From an uncultured Oxalobacteraceae bacterium (GTDB lineage: Bacteria; Pseudomonadota; Gammaproteobacteria; Burkholderiales; Burkholderiaceae_D): DNA of 64,000 nucleotides. Position numbers and translations under genes: made by a program. Positions 16,310 through 25,008 of the stretch are shown in pieces. Below the pieces are notes generated by a model. The model was given only the letters and a program-made list of their open reading frames with translations, was not told the DNA's origin and did no database searches. Position 1 is the first letter of the stretch; the number at the start of each line of letters is the position of its first letter. The stretch lies in contig CAIOYD010000063.1 of NCBI GenBank assembly GCA_903862415.1, forward strand, positions 1-64,000. Direction: 5' to 3'.

Positions 16310-19300
16310 GATAATTCTCCTTGATGGGTAATAAATTCAATCCGATTGCGATAAGCGATGTAATACAACAGCGGAATCACCAGTAAGGTCAGCAGCGTCG
16401 ATACCAGTATGCCAAAAATCAGTGAGATGGCCAGGCCATTAAATATCGGGTCATCCAAAATAAAGAAGGCACCCAACATGGCGGCCAGTCCGGTAAGCAT
16501 AATCGGCTGCGCACGGGTGATCGCTGAATGCACTACGGCCTGCTTCAACTCAATTCCGGCTCTGACCTGCAGGTTAATAAAATCCACCAGCAAAATCGAA
16601 TTTCTGACGATGATGCCGGCCAGCGCGATCATGCATATCATGCTCGTGGCGGTATATTGAGCTCCCAACAAGGCGTGCCCTGGCATGACACCGATAATGG
16701 TCAATGGAATCGGCGCCATGATGATCAGCGGTGTCAGATAGGAACCGAACTGCGCCACTACCAGCAGATAAATCAGAATCAGGCCAACCGCATAGGCAGC
16801 GCCCATATCGCGGAAGGTTTCGTAAGTGATTTGCGATTCTCCATCCCACTTGATCGCGTAGCCACGATACGGATCGGCAGGCTGATGAATAAAATATTCT
16901 GTGAGCGTCCCACCACCGGGTGTGTTAATCGCCGCTATCGCCCGGCGCATGGAAAACATGCCGTATAAAGGACTGTCGATTTTGCCTGCCATATCGGCGA
17001 CCACGTAATTCACGGCCAACAGATCTTTGTGATAAATCGGTTGTTCGCGCACGCTGTCACTCAATGTGACCAGTTCGCGTAGCGGAACCAATTGTCCACC
17101 CGCTGCTCTGACCGTCAGTTGCAACAGTCCATCCAGATCGCCATGGCGTTCGGCCGGCAACTGCAAGATAGCCGCATTGGGATATTTGCTGGCATCGTGC
17201 AGATAAGTGACAGCTTCGCCGCCCAGACCCGCATGCAAAGCCGTGACTATATCGGTTTGAGAAACACCCAACAGGGCTGCTTTGCGGCGATCTGCCAGCA
17301 ACATCAATTTAGGGGCATCCGCAATACTGCTGTCGTCCGCATCGACAATACCGGCAGTGCTGTTAAATACGCTGCGCACTTTTTTGGCGACCTGACGTCG
17401 GCCTTCCGCTTCCGGTCCATAAATTTCTGCCACGATGGGTGAAAGTACTGGCGGGCCGGGAGGCACTTCAACAATTTTGATATTGGCATTAAAGCGTTTA
17501 CCTATGGCCTGCAAAGGAGCTCGCAGCCGCGTGGCAATCGCATGACTCTGCTCACTGCGATGATGTTTGTCGACCAGATTGACCTGAATATCGCCAACCT
17601 CACCACCTGCGCGTAAATAATACTGACGCACCAGACCATTGAAATTGATCGGCGCTGCAGTACCTGCATAAGCCTGATAATCGGTGACTTCGGGGACTGT
17701 GGACAAATACGACCCCAATTCATGCAATACCGCAGCGGTTTGTTCCACCGGTGTTCCGACCGGCATATCGACAATGACCTGAAATTCAGACTTGTTATCA
17801 AACGGCAGCATTTTCAGCAACACCAAACCGGTAGCAGGCAACAATACCGACAATCCAATCAGAGCAGCAACAGACAGGCCCAGCCATCTGCGGTGCCGCT
17901 GTCCGTGCTTTTCATCTAAAAATGGCTGAAATAAACGCTCGAACAGCGGCGCCAATTTGGCTGCCATACCGTGAGGTTGGGTGTCCACAACCTTGTTGTG
18001 GGTTTCTTTCATCCAGATGCGCGCCAACCAGGGGGTGACGATAAACGCGATCGCCAGCGACAGCAACATGCCCATGCTGGCATTAATCGGAATCGGGCTC
18101 ATGTATGGCCCCATTAAGCCTGAAACGAAGGCCATCGGAAGCAAGGCCGCAATCACCGTAAAAGTGGCGAGTATGGTCGGACCACCGACTTCATCGACCG
18201 CACCCGGAATAAGGTCGCGCAGTGATTTACCCGGATATTGGCGCTGATGACGGTGAATGTTTTCAACCACGACGATGGCGTCATCGACCAGAATGCCGAT
18301 CGAGAAAATCAGTGCAAACAGCGACACCCGGTTAAGGGTAAAACCCCAGGCCCAGGAAGCAAACAGCGTGACGGTGAGTGTCAGAATAACGGCTGCACCG
18401 ACGATGGCAGCTTCACGAGCACCGAGCGCAAGAAATACCAGCACTACTACCGAGAGTGTGGCGAAGAGCAGCTTTTGAATCAGTTTTTTGGCTTTGTCGT
18501 TGGCGGTTGTGCCGTAATTCCGGGATTCGGCCACGATAATGTCTGAAGGAATAACGGTATTTTTAAGTTCTTCCACCCGTGCCATGAGTGCATTGGAAAC
18601 ATCAATCGCATTTTCACCAGATTTTTTGGTAATGGCGATGGTCACAGCAGCATACTCAGCTCCCTGCGCACCATTTTTCCCGGCCACGCCTTCCCAGACA
18701 TAACGCACTGCCGGCAATGGCCCGTCCCTGACGGTAGCCACATCCTGCATAAAAACCGGCTTGTGGTTATGAACCGCAATCACCAGCTCTGCCACATCAC
18801 GCGCATCTTTCAAAAACGGCCCGGCTTCGACGCTCACAGAGCGATTGCCAGATAACAGCTCACCCGTTGGCATGCCCAGATTCACCGACGCGAGTGCGTT
18901 GCGCATGTCGGCAACAGTCACGCCGGAACCTTGCATGCGCGCAGGATCGAGCTCGATCAGGATGGCTCGTCCGGGACCACCTGTGGTGATCACTTCCCGG
19001 GCACCCGCTACACGTTTGAGATCATTTTCAATACTGTGCGCCACTCTTTCGAGATCGTAGGCACTGGTATTGGGATTTTTACTGTACAGGGTCAGACTGA
19101 CGACAGGCACATCATCTATACCCTTGGGTTTCACCAGTGGCGCCATCACACCCAGATTTCCGGGCAACCAGTCAGCATTGGAATTGACCGTATCGTATAA
19201 CCGCACCAGGGCTTCCGTGCGTGGCACGCCCACCTTAAATTGCACCGTCATGATGGCCATGCCGGGACGGGACAGTGAGGCAACATGCTCCACACCTGTC

Positions 19301-19542
19301 ATTTGCGACAACACCTGCTCAGCCGGAATCGCCACCATTTGTTCCACATCGGCCACCGAAGCGCCGGGAAAGGCCACCAGCACATTGGCCATGGTGACAT
19401 TAATTTGCGGCTCTTCCTCTCGCGGGGTAACCAACACGGCAAACACACCCAGCAATACTCCCGCCAGCGCCAGCAACGGGGTAATGCGCGCCGACTGAAA
19501 GAATGCAGCCAGTCGTCCTGAAACTCCCATCGCTGATTTCAT
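16306..19542 (-). CDS. RND-family efflux pump, inner-membrane permease
   Basis: 1078 residues, the usual size of AcrB/CzcA-type pumps. Twelve transmembrane helices with two large periplasmic loops. Helix 4 carries S-I-G-I-L-V-D-D-A-I-V-V-V-E-N-I, with the paired aspartates of the proton relay. The second half ends with the helical bundle A-L-A-G-I-I-V-R-N-S-I-L-L-V-D-F. It starts with MKSAMGVSGRLAAFFQSARITPLLAL, a variant seen in pumps outside the classic AcrB group. Substrate is not readable, although the flanking ArsR and DUF2892 genes point to metal, metalloid or sulfur stress rather than antibiotics. ATGA overlaps join it to both the adaptor gene and the DUF2892 gene. Confidence 0.92.
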   Translation of the reverse strand: MKSAMGVSGRLAAFFQSARITPLLALAGVLLGVFAVLVTPREEEPQINVTMANVLVAFPGASVADVEQMVAIPAEQVLSQMTGVEHVASLSRPGMAIMTVQFKVGVPRTEALVRLYDTVNSNADWLPGNLGVMAPLVKPKGIDDVPVVSLTLYSKNPNTSAYDLERVAHSIENDLKRVAGAREVITTGGPGRAILIELDPARMQGSGVTVADMRNALASVNLGMPTGELLSGNRSVSVEAGPFLKDARDVAELVIAVHNHKPVFMQDVATVRDGPLPAVRYVWEGVAGKNGAQGAEYAAVTIAITKKSGENAIDVSNALMARVEELKNTVIPSDIIVAESRNYGTTANDKAKKLIQKLLFATLSVVVLVFLALGAREAAIVGAAVILTLTVTLFASWAWGFTLNRVSLFALIFSIGILVDDAIVVVENIHRHQRQYPGKSLRDLIPGAVDEVGGPTILATFTVIAALLPMAFVSGLMGPYMSPIPINASMGMLLSLAIAFIVTPWLARIWMKETHNKVVDTQPHGMAAKLAPLFERLFQPFLDEKHGQRHRRWLGLSVAALIGLSVLLPATGLVLLKMLPFDNKSEFQVIVDMPVGTPVEQTAAVLHELGSYLSTVPEVTDYQAYAGTAAPINFNGLVRQYYLRAGGEVGDIQVNLVDKHHRSEQSHAIATRLRAPLQAIGKRFNANIKIVEVPPGPPVLSPIVAEIYGPEAEGRRQVAKKVRSVFNSTAGIVDADDSSIADAPKLMLLADRRKAALLGVSQTDIVTALHAGLGGEAVTYLHDASKYPNAAILQLPAERHGDLDGLLQLTVRAAGGQLVPLRELVTLSDSVREQPIYHKDLLAVNYVVADMAGKIDSPLYGMFSMRRAIAAINTPGGGTLTEYFIHQPADPYRGYAIKWDGESQITYETFRDMGAAYAVGLILIYLLVVAQFGSYLTPLIIMAPIPLTIIGVMPGHALLGAQYTATSMICMIALAGIIVRNSILLVDFINLQVRAGIELKQAVVHSAITRAQPIMLTGLAAMLGAFFILDDPIFNGLAISLIFGILVSTLLTLLVIPLLYYIAYRNRIEFITHQGELS

Positions 19543-20582
19543 CGCGCCTCCTTTACGGCTGCAGCAGGATCGATGGCAATGCGCTCGCCGGCACTAACTC
19601 CGGACAAGACTTCGATACTGTCATTCTGTGCATTGCCCAGACGTACCTGCCGTAATAATGCATGTTTATTGGCATCGATCACATACAGTCCAGTCATTTC
19701 ACCCCTGCGTACAATGGACGAGGTCGGCACATACAAATGGCTGGCTGAACTGCGTTGCGAAGGCAGCCAGAGCCGGGCAAATAAACCCGGTGCGATTCCG
19801 TGCGCTGTCACTGGCAAGTCAACCCGGATTTGCAGCGTATGGGTATTGGCATCGATGGTGGGCAAGAGTTGCATGTGGGTCAGCGACAGCCACTGATGAT
19901 CCGCTGTCAGGCCTGGCAGTTCCACTTTAAACGGCTGGCCATCCACATAATTGTTCATGCTTGTTTGTGGCACCGAGGCAGTGATTCTTAATCCCTTGGG
20001 GTCATACACAGTGAGCATGGCTTTGCCTGGCATGGCCATATCACCGAGAGCAATCGGCAAATCAGCAATCACGCCCGCATACGGCGCTTTGATGACATAA
20101 AAATCGGATTGAATAGTCGCCATACTGGCTTGTGCCAGTTGTGCCTTTAACTGTTCCGAACTGGCACGAAACTGAGTTTCAGCACGCTCGAGGGCGGATT
20201 GACTGATATATTGCTTTTCAAATAAATGCCGTTGACGTTCAACATCTTTGGTCGCCAATTCCAGAGCTGAACGTGCTGCCTGCGATTGGGCCTGACTGGC
20301 CAGACTGCCCTGCACGGCCGAACGTGCATCGATACGTACCAGAACCTGACCGGCCTTGACCACATCGCCTGCTTTTACCGGTAAATCGATGATGGCTCCA
20401 GACACCTGTGAGGCGATCACGGTTTGCCTGACCGCTTCCACCACGCCATCGTAGCGGGAATTCTCGGCCGCACCACCCACTTGCACGAGTGTGCTGGCCA
20501 ATTCTCCCTGTGCTGCCCATGCAACAGATATATGCAATGCTGCCATGATCAATGCTGCACTCACACGCGAAGCTCTTAACAT
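19539..20582 (-). CDS. RND efflux periplasmic adaptor (membrane fusion protein)
   Basis: 347 residues with signal peptide ending ISVAWAA. Domains in order: barrel-sandwich half with S-Q-V-S-G-A-I-I-D-L-P-V-K-A-G-D-V-V-K-A-G-Q-V-L, a helical hairpin rich in Ala/Gln (about residues 95-150), second lipoyl half A-P-Y-A-G-V-I-A-D, then the beta-barrel domain. It bridges the RND pump to the TolC-type channel across the periplasm. First gene of the minus-strand operon, divergent from arsR, with 130 bases between them. Its gene end overlaps the pump start by four bases. Confidence 0.9.
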   Translation of the reverse strand: MLRASRVSAALIMAALHISVAWAAQGELASTLVQVGGAAENSRYDGVVEAVRQTVIASQVSGAIIDLPVKAGDVVKAGQVLVRIDARSAVQGSLASQAQSQAARSALELATKDVERQRHLFEKQYISQSALERAETQFRASSEQLKAQLAQASMATIQSDFYVIKAPYAGVIADLPIALGDMAMPGKAMLTVYDPKGLRITASVPQTSMNNYVDGQPFKVELPGLTADHQWLSLTHMQLLPTIDANTHTLQIRVDLPVTAHGIAPGLFARLWLPSQRSSASHLYVPTSSIVRRGEMTGLYVIDANKHALLRQVRLGNAQNDSIEVLSGVSAGERIAIDPAAAVKEAR

Positions 20583-20712
20583 GCCTGTTCCCCTGTTTTT
20601 AAAATTTATTCACAAACCGTTTAATTGCGTGTATTATGTAATCAATCAATTAAATACGCAAGAACTTATTTAGTTATTAAATTGCCTGAGATTAACTTTT
20701 TATCGGAAGTAT
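20583..20712. promoter_or_regulatory. Divergent promoter/operator region, RND operon and arsR
   Basis: 130 AT-rich bases between divergent starts. An interrupted inverted repeat TTGCGT (20625-20630) / ACGCAA (20656-20661) brackets a run of A/T including ATCAATCAATT. ArsR-type repressors bind AT-rich imperfect palindromes in such places, so this is the likely operator for both directions. The exact site is inferred. Confidence 0.4.
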
Positions 20713-21069
20713 ATGCAAGATCTGACGATTGCTGCTATGGAACAGATTGCCGCTTATTTCACCGCGCTGTCGGAACCAACGCGCCTGCAGATGTTAAGCA
20801 TATTACGCGATGGAGAACGCAATGTTGGTGAATTGGCACAGCAATGCGGCTACACGTCGGCCAACATTTCACGCCACCTGGCGGTATTAAGTAAACATGG
20901 ACTGGTGGCAAAAGAAAGTCGCGGAACCAGTGTGTATTATCGAATTGCCGATGAGTCGGTGTATACGCTTTGTGACCTGGTTTGTGGCAGCATCTTGCGA
21001 CAACTAGAGGAAAAATCCAGTACTCAAAAAGAATTTGCCATGTCGGCAAAGTTATCCAGAAACAGATAA
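20713..21069 (+). CDS. ArsR/SmtB-family transcriptional repressor
   Basis: 118 residues. Winged helix-turn-helix with S-E-P-T-R-L-Q-M-L-S-I-L at residues 20-31, recognition helix T-S-A-N-I-S-R-H-L-A-V-L, and the wing S-R-G-T-S-V-Y-Y-R. Three cysteines: Cys45 in E-L-A-Q-Q-C just before the recognition helix, and Cys87 and Cys91 in the C-terminal helix (L-C-D-L-V-C-G). A cysteine in each of these two zones is how persulfide sensors of the BigR/SqrR group work, whereas the classic ELCVCDL metal box is absent. It likely represses itself, the downstream DUF2892 gene and the divergent RND operon. Effector (sulfide/persulfide, thiol oxidant or metal) is inferred. GGAAG lies 6 bases before the ATG. 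Confidence 0.88.
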   Translation: MQDLTIAAMEQIAAYFTALSEPTRLQMLSILRDGERNVGELAQQCGYTSANISRHLAVLSKHGLVAKESRGTSVYYRIADESVYTLCDLVCGSILRQLEEKSSTQKEFAMSAKLSRNR

Positions 21070-21097
21070 TTCAATGTCAGTTAACCAGGAGAGCATC

Positions 21098-21286
21098 ATG
21101 AAAGCAAATGTTGGAACTATAGATCGGGTCATTCGGATTGCATCAGGAATTGCCCTTATTGGCGCAACCCTGGCAGGATTCATCGGCGTATGGGGATGGC
21201 TGGGAATTATTCCTTTGGCCACCGGCATTTTCCGATTCTGCCCTGCTTACCTGCCGTTTGGTTTAAGCAGCTGTTCAACTGAATAA
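21098..21286 (+). CDS. DUF2892 / YgaP-type membrane protein with C-terminal cysteines
   Basis: 62 residues from the ATG at 21098, preceded by AGGAGA. MKANVGTIDRVIRIASGIAL is the classic DUF2892 N-terminus. Two short transmembrane helices follow, then F-R-F-C-P-A-Y-L-P-F-G-L-S-S-C, with two cysteines. Located 28 bases after arsR and probably co-transcribed. It differs clearly from the DUF2892 protein inside the divergent RND operon, so the cluster holds two distinct members. Confidence 0.85.
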   Translation: MKANVGTIDRVIRIASGIALIGATLAGFIGVWGWLGIIPLATGIFRFCPAYLPFGLSSCSTE

Positions 21287-21355
21287 TATTGTATTTCCGC
21301 TCATCTGTAATGCGCGAGCTTGAGCCAGTTAGTACCAATTTCACTGCCTGGATTT

Positions 21356-21931
21356 TCAAACGATCCAGGACAGTACCATGGGCTCATTTCTGCTTGTCGC
21401 TGCCGTCACTCCATCGGGGAAACCGATAATAATCGGGGCAACTGCGCTGTAGTCAGTGGGAATGGTTAATTTAGCCTTGATCTCCGGCGTATTTAAGGCC
21501 ATTAAAGCAGATCCGATGACACAACTACCTAAACCCATTTCAGTGGCCGTGATCATTAAATTTTCAGCGGCCAGCCAACAATCAGCCTCAACAAAAGACC
21601 CGGTTAATTTGGCCAGAATCACGATTAAGGTATCGGCACCATAAAAAATGGAAAAGTTGGGATCGCTGAAATCATGCGAGGTATGAACGCGGGTATGTCC
21701 TGGCGCATGCAGACTTTTTTCAAACATCGGTTTTGCCAGATTTAAAATTTCTTCCAATAGCGATTGATTTTGAATCACCACAAAGACACACGGTTCTTGA
21801 TGCATCGCGGTAGGTGCTCTGACGGCGTAGTTGAGCAGGCGTTGAATCGACGCCTTATCTAACTTCTTGGCTTCATAGGCACGCACAGAACGCCTGGCCA
21901 TTATTGTGTCGCGCGCGGTTGTCGTGGTCAT
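21356..21931 (-). CDS. Nitroreductase-family flavoprotein
   Basis: 191 residues. FMN-binding signatures of the family are present: M-A-R-R-S-V-R-A-Y (phosphate-binding arginines near the N-terminus), Y-A-V-R-A-P-T-A-M-H-Q-E-P, and the late G-L-G-S-C-V-I-G segment. Members reduce quinones, nitro compounds or flavins with NAD(P)H in the cytosol. An FNR/ANR-like box lies 67 bases upstream of the start (21998-22011), suggesting induction at low oxygen. It stands alone between two efflux clusters. Confidence 0.87.
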   Translation of the reverse strand: MTTTTARDTIMARRSVRAYEAKKLDKASIQRLLNYAVRAPTAMHQEPCVFVVIQNQSLLEEILNLAKPMFEKSLHAPGHTRVHTSHDFSDPNFSIFYGADTLIVILAKLTGSFVEADCWLAAENLMITATEMGLGSCVIGSALMALNTPEIKAKLTIPTDYSAVAPIIIGFPDGVTAATSRNEPMVLSWIV

Positions 21932-21997
21932 AGATACTCCTGAAATGTGCTTTTCAACATAGTAATGGGAACCTTACTCTTTAGGCGGGGCTTATCG

Positions 21998-22011
21998 TTG
22001 ACGTACATCAA
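21998..22011. promoter_or_regulatory. FNR/ANR-like binding site upstream of the nitroreductase
   Basis: TTGACGTACATCAA matches the TTGAT-N4-ATCAA consensus at nine of ten fixed positions. It is 67 bases upstream of the nitroreductase ATG, within the range for activation by an oxygen-sensing FNR/ANR protein. No fnr gene is in the window. Confidence 0.55.
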
Positions 22012-22177
22012 ATAGCCCTACTCACAGTACTTCATCATGAGACTACTACTTAATTAAGCTGTTTGTGAGTTCGTTGCCGCACAGATAGTACAAAGAAATT
22101 CATAGACTATTTAACCAAGCGTTCTGACAACGTTATTTACTTTATCGACGAAAAATTTACCCTTCCCGAGTTCAACC

Positions 22178-23635
22178 ATGTTTGCTTTAAAGGATTACCT
22201 GACGCAGCCGCTCGTCATTCCTGCGCTGTTGGCACTGGCCATTGGTGCCTGTGCCTCACCGGACAGGCATGCGGATAGCTCACTTTCTTTTGTTGTGCCA
22301 ACGTCGTGGTCAGACTCTTCCGTCAAGACAGGAAACGACACTCTGATGCAGTGGTGGACACGGTTTAATGATCCCCTGCTCAACACATTGGTGACTCAGT
22401 CGCTTAGCCATAACCTGAATGTCAAGAGCGCCCAATCGATCCTGCGTCAGGCATGGGCATTGCGTGATATTGCTGCCGCCGCCCTGTTGCCTGCGCTTGA
22501 TGGCAGCGTTACTGCGCAACACAATCGGGCAACAAATAACAGCAGTAATTTGTTTCAGCTTGGCGTGAATGGCAGCTGGAATCCAGATGTGTTTGGTGCG
22601 GCCCGCAGTGCGCGTAATGCCGCCGAAGCCAGCGCGCTATCGAGCAACGCCTCTCTGGCCGATACTCAGGTGGCGATTTCGGCGGAAGTGGGATTGACTT
22701 ACATTACTCTGCGTCTGGCACAACTCCGCCTCGACATTGCCAGCAAAAATCTGGCCAATCAGGAAGAAACTTTGCAGATTGCATCATGGCGTCAACAGGC
22801 CGGAATACTAACGGAGCTGGAAGTGGACCAGGCGCGCGCGGCTGTGGAGCAGACGCGTTCATTACTGCCAGCACTGCAAATGACTATCGGACAGAATCAG
22901 CACGCGCTGGCCTTATTGACTGCACAGCCACCAGCTGCGCTTGATCTGATGCTGTTGGCCGTGCAACCAGTGCCCGTGGCGGATGCGGATCTGGCAGTTA
23001 CTATTCCGGCAGAAACCCTGCGTCAGCGCGCTGACGTGCGCGCAGCTGAATACAATGTCATGGCGGCACAGGATAGGGTCAGTCAGGCAGAAGCCGCACG
23101 TCTGCCCAATTTTTCACTCGGCGGCTCGATTGGCCTCAGCGCCCTGACCACTGGTATGCTCAGCAATGGTGCTTCAGTGGTGAGTTCACTCATCGCCGGA
23201 GTCACTCTGCCCATTTTTGATGGTGGTGCCCGCCGCGCCCAGATCAGCCTGCAACAGGCGGCAGAAGATCAGGCGCATCTGGCTTATGAAACTGCGGTAC
23301 TGACGGCACTGTCGGAGGTGGAAAATGCGTTGCTGGCACTGCGCCAGGATCGCGAGCGGCTCAACAGTTTGCGTATTGCAGGCAGCTCGGCCGCGAGCGC
23401 ATCGCAACTGGCACGTCAGCGCTACAGCAGTGGGCTGGTTGATTTTCAGGTGGTGCTGCAGACGCAATTAACCCAGCTGAGCACCGAAGATAATGTTGCC
23501 CTTGCCAGTGCCAGCGTCAGCACGGATCAGATACGTCTCTACAAGGCACTCGGCGGCGGATGGAATTCCGGCAACCCCGGGGACAGGGTTAATGACGCAA
23601 CAGAGAACACAACCACCAATCCGGGCTCCAGATGA
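22178..23635 (+). CDS. NodT/OprM-family outer-membrane efflux lipoprotein
   Basis: 485 residues. Signal peptide with lipobox A-I-G-A-C (Cys25), then the two OEP repeats; W-W-T-R-F-N-D-P-L-L-N-T-L-V is the typical N-terminal signature. Forms the outer-membrane channel of a tripartite exporter. It leads an operon with the MacA-like adaptor and the ABC ATPase and permease; its stop overlaps the adaptor start (ATGATGA). This gives the ABC exporter a private channel rather than a shared TolC. Confidence 0.92.
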   Translation: MFALKDYLTQPLVIPALLALAIGACASPDRHADSSLSFVVPTSWSDSSVKTGNDTLMQWWTRFNDPLLNTLVTQSLSHNLNVKSAQSILRQAWALRDIAAAALLPALDGSVTAQHNRATNNSSNLFQLGVNGSWNPDVFGAARSARNAAEASALSSNASLADTQVAISAEVGLTYITLRLAQLRLDIASKNLANQEETLQIASWRQQAGILTELEVDQARAAVEQTRSLLPALQMTIGQNQHALALLTAQPPAALDLMLLAVQPVPVADADLAVTIPAETLRQRADVRAAEYNVMAAQDRVSQAEAARLPNFSLGGSIGLSALTTGMLSNGASVVSSLIAGVTLPIFDGGARRAQISLQQAAEDQAHLAYETAVLTALSEVENALLALRQDRERLNSLRIAGSSAASASQLARQRYSSGLVDFQVVLQTQLTQLSTEDNVALASASVSTDQIRLYKALGGGWNSGNPGDRVNDATENTTTNPGSR

Positions 23636-25008
23636 TGAAACCACCTTCCCCTGACATCGCACCGGTCGCCGCTCCTGCCGTGATCAATCCACCCAGCGCG
23701 GCTCTGCCAACGAAGGCTCCAGTTAAGGCGGCCAGTAAAAACAGCATCGAAGCATTGCTTGCCGGACCCAGTTTAAAGCCTTGGTATTTTCGGCCGCTGT
23801 TCTGGACTGGTGTCGTAGCGCTCTTACTTATCGCCGGTCTGGTCTGGTGGTGGATGGCACGCGCCGCAGAAAACGCCCTGCCGGTATATAGCACGGAAGC
23901 TGTCGCTCGTGGCAATCTGACCCTGACGGTGACGGCTAACGGAACGCTGCAGCCGATACGCTCGATTAATATCGGCAGTGAACTCTCCGGCACGGTGCTG
24001 AAAGTGAATGTGGATGTCAACGACATAGTCAAAAAGGGTGATGTACTGTTGGTGCTCGACCCAGCCAAGTTGAATGACCAAATCCTGCGCTCTACTGCCG
24101 CACTCGATGCAGCCAAATCCCGGGTGGCGCAGACTGAAGCCACCGTGCGTGAAGCCAGTGCCAGCATGGACAGGCTGAATCAAGTCGCCCTCATCTCTGG
24201 CGGCAAGGTGCCATCAAAAGCAGAACTTGACAGTGGTCGGGCCACACTCGATCGCGCCCGTGCTGATGATGCCAGTGCCCGTGCAGGAGTGAATGATGCC
24301 AGGGCGGCACTGTCGACCGATCAAATTAATTTATTCAAGTCGTCGATTAAAGCGCCGGGAAATGGCGTCATTCTTACCCGTACCGTTGATCCTGGCAATG
24401 CGGTGGCCGCGTCGCTGCAGGCGGTAACGTTGTTTACCCTGGCTGATGATCTGAGCAAGTTACGGCTGTGGGTGTATGTGGATGAAGCCGATGTCGGTTC
24501 GGTCAAGGTTGGACAGGATGCGACCTTTACCGTCAGTGCCTATCTGAGTCGCAAATTTCCAGCCCGTATCACCCGTGTCGGCTTCGGTTCAACCATCACG
24601 GATGCGGTGGTGACTTACCTCACCTACCTCGATGTGGATAATGCGGATATGAGTTTGCGCCCCGGCATGACTGCAACAGCATCGATAGTCGCCGCACAGC
24701 GCAGGGATGTACTGCTGGTACCCAACACGGCACTGCGTTTTTTACCTGGTACGGTCAAAAGCGAAGTTAAATCGGGCATGGCTTCCGGCCTGATTCCGCG
24801 CCTACCTGGCAACAGCAATCGCAAATCGGCCGCTGCCGGTGCCAGCACAGCACTGGCCAAACAGGTGTGGGTGTTGCGTGATAATGTCGCCGTAGCTGTG
24901 CCTGTTACACCAGGGATCAGTGATGGCCACATGACCGAAATCACCGATGGTGAACTGCAGGCGGGCATGTTGGTGATCACCGAGCAAAAGAGTAACAAAG
25001 CAAAATGA
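23632..25008 (+). CDS. macA: MacA-like periplasmic adaptor with N-terminal extension
   Basis: 458 residues against about 370 for E. coli MacA. The extra length is mostly an N-terminal, Pro/Ala-rich cytoplasmic stretch of about 55 residues before the single membrane anchor (about 57-76, V-V-A-L-L-L-I-A-G-L-V-W-W-W). The periplasmic part follows the adaptor order: barrel-sandwich G-S-E-L-S-G-T-V-L-K-V-N-V-D-V-N-D-I-V-K-K-G, helical hairpin with an A-Q-T-E-A-T coil, second half K-A-P-G-N-G-V-I-L, beta-barrel and membrane-proximal domains. Couples the MacB-type ABC transporter to the NodT channel. Overlaps both neighbours by four bases. Either of two adjacent ATG codons could start it. Confidence 0.88.
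   Translation: MMKPPSPDIAPVAAPAVINPPSAALPTKAPVKAASKNSIEALLAGPSLKPWYFRPLFWTGVVALLLIAGLVWWWMARAAENALPVYSTEAVARGNLTLTVTANGTLQPIRSINIGSELSGTVLKVNVDVNDIVKKGDVLLVLDPAKLNDQILRSTAALDAAKSRVAQTEATVREASASMDRLNQVALISGGKVPSKAELDSGRATLDRARADDASARAGVNDARAALSTDQINLFKSSIKAPGNGVILTRTVDPGNAVAASLQAVTLFTLADDLSKLRLWVYVDEADVGSVKVGQDATFTVSAYLSRKFPARITRVGFGSTITDAVVTYLTYLDVDNADMSLRPGMTATASIVAAQRRDVLLVPNTALRFLPGTVKSEVKSGMASGLIPRLPGNSNRKSAAAGASTALAKQVWVLRDNVAVAVPVTPGISDGHMTEITDGELQAGMLVITEQKSNKAK

Noticed and set aside
23589-24167. 192-residue minus-strand ORF across the channel/adaptor junction
   Set aside because: Shadow of two real overlapping genes; Ser/Thr/Ala bias only.
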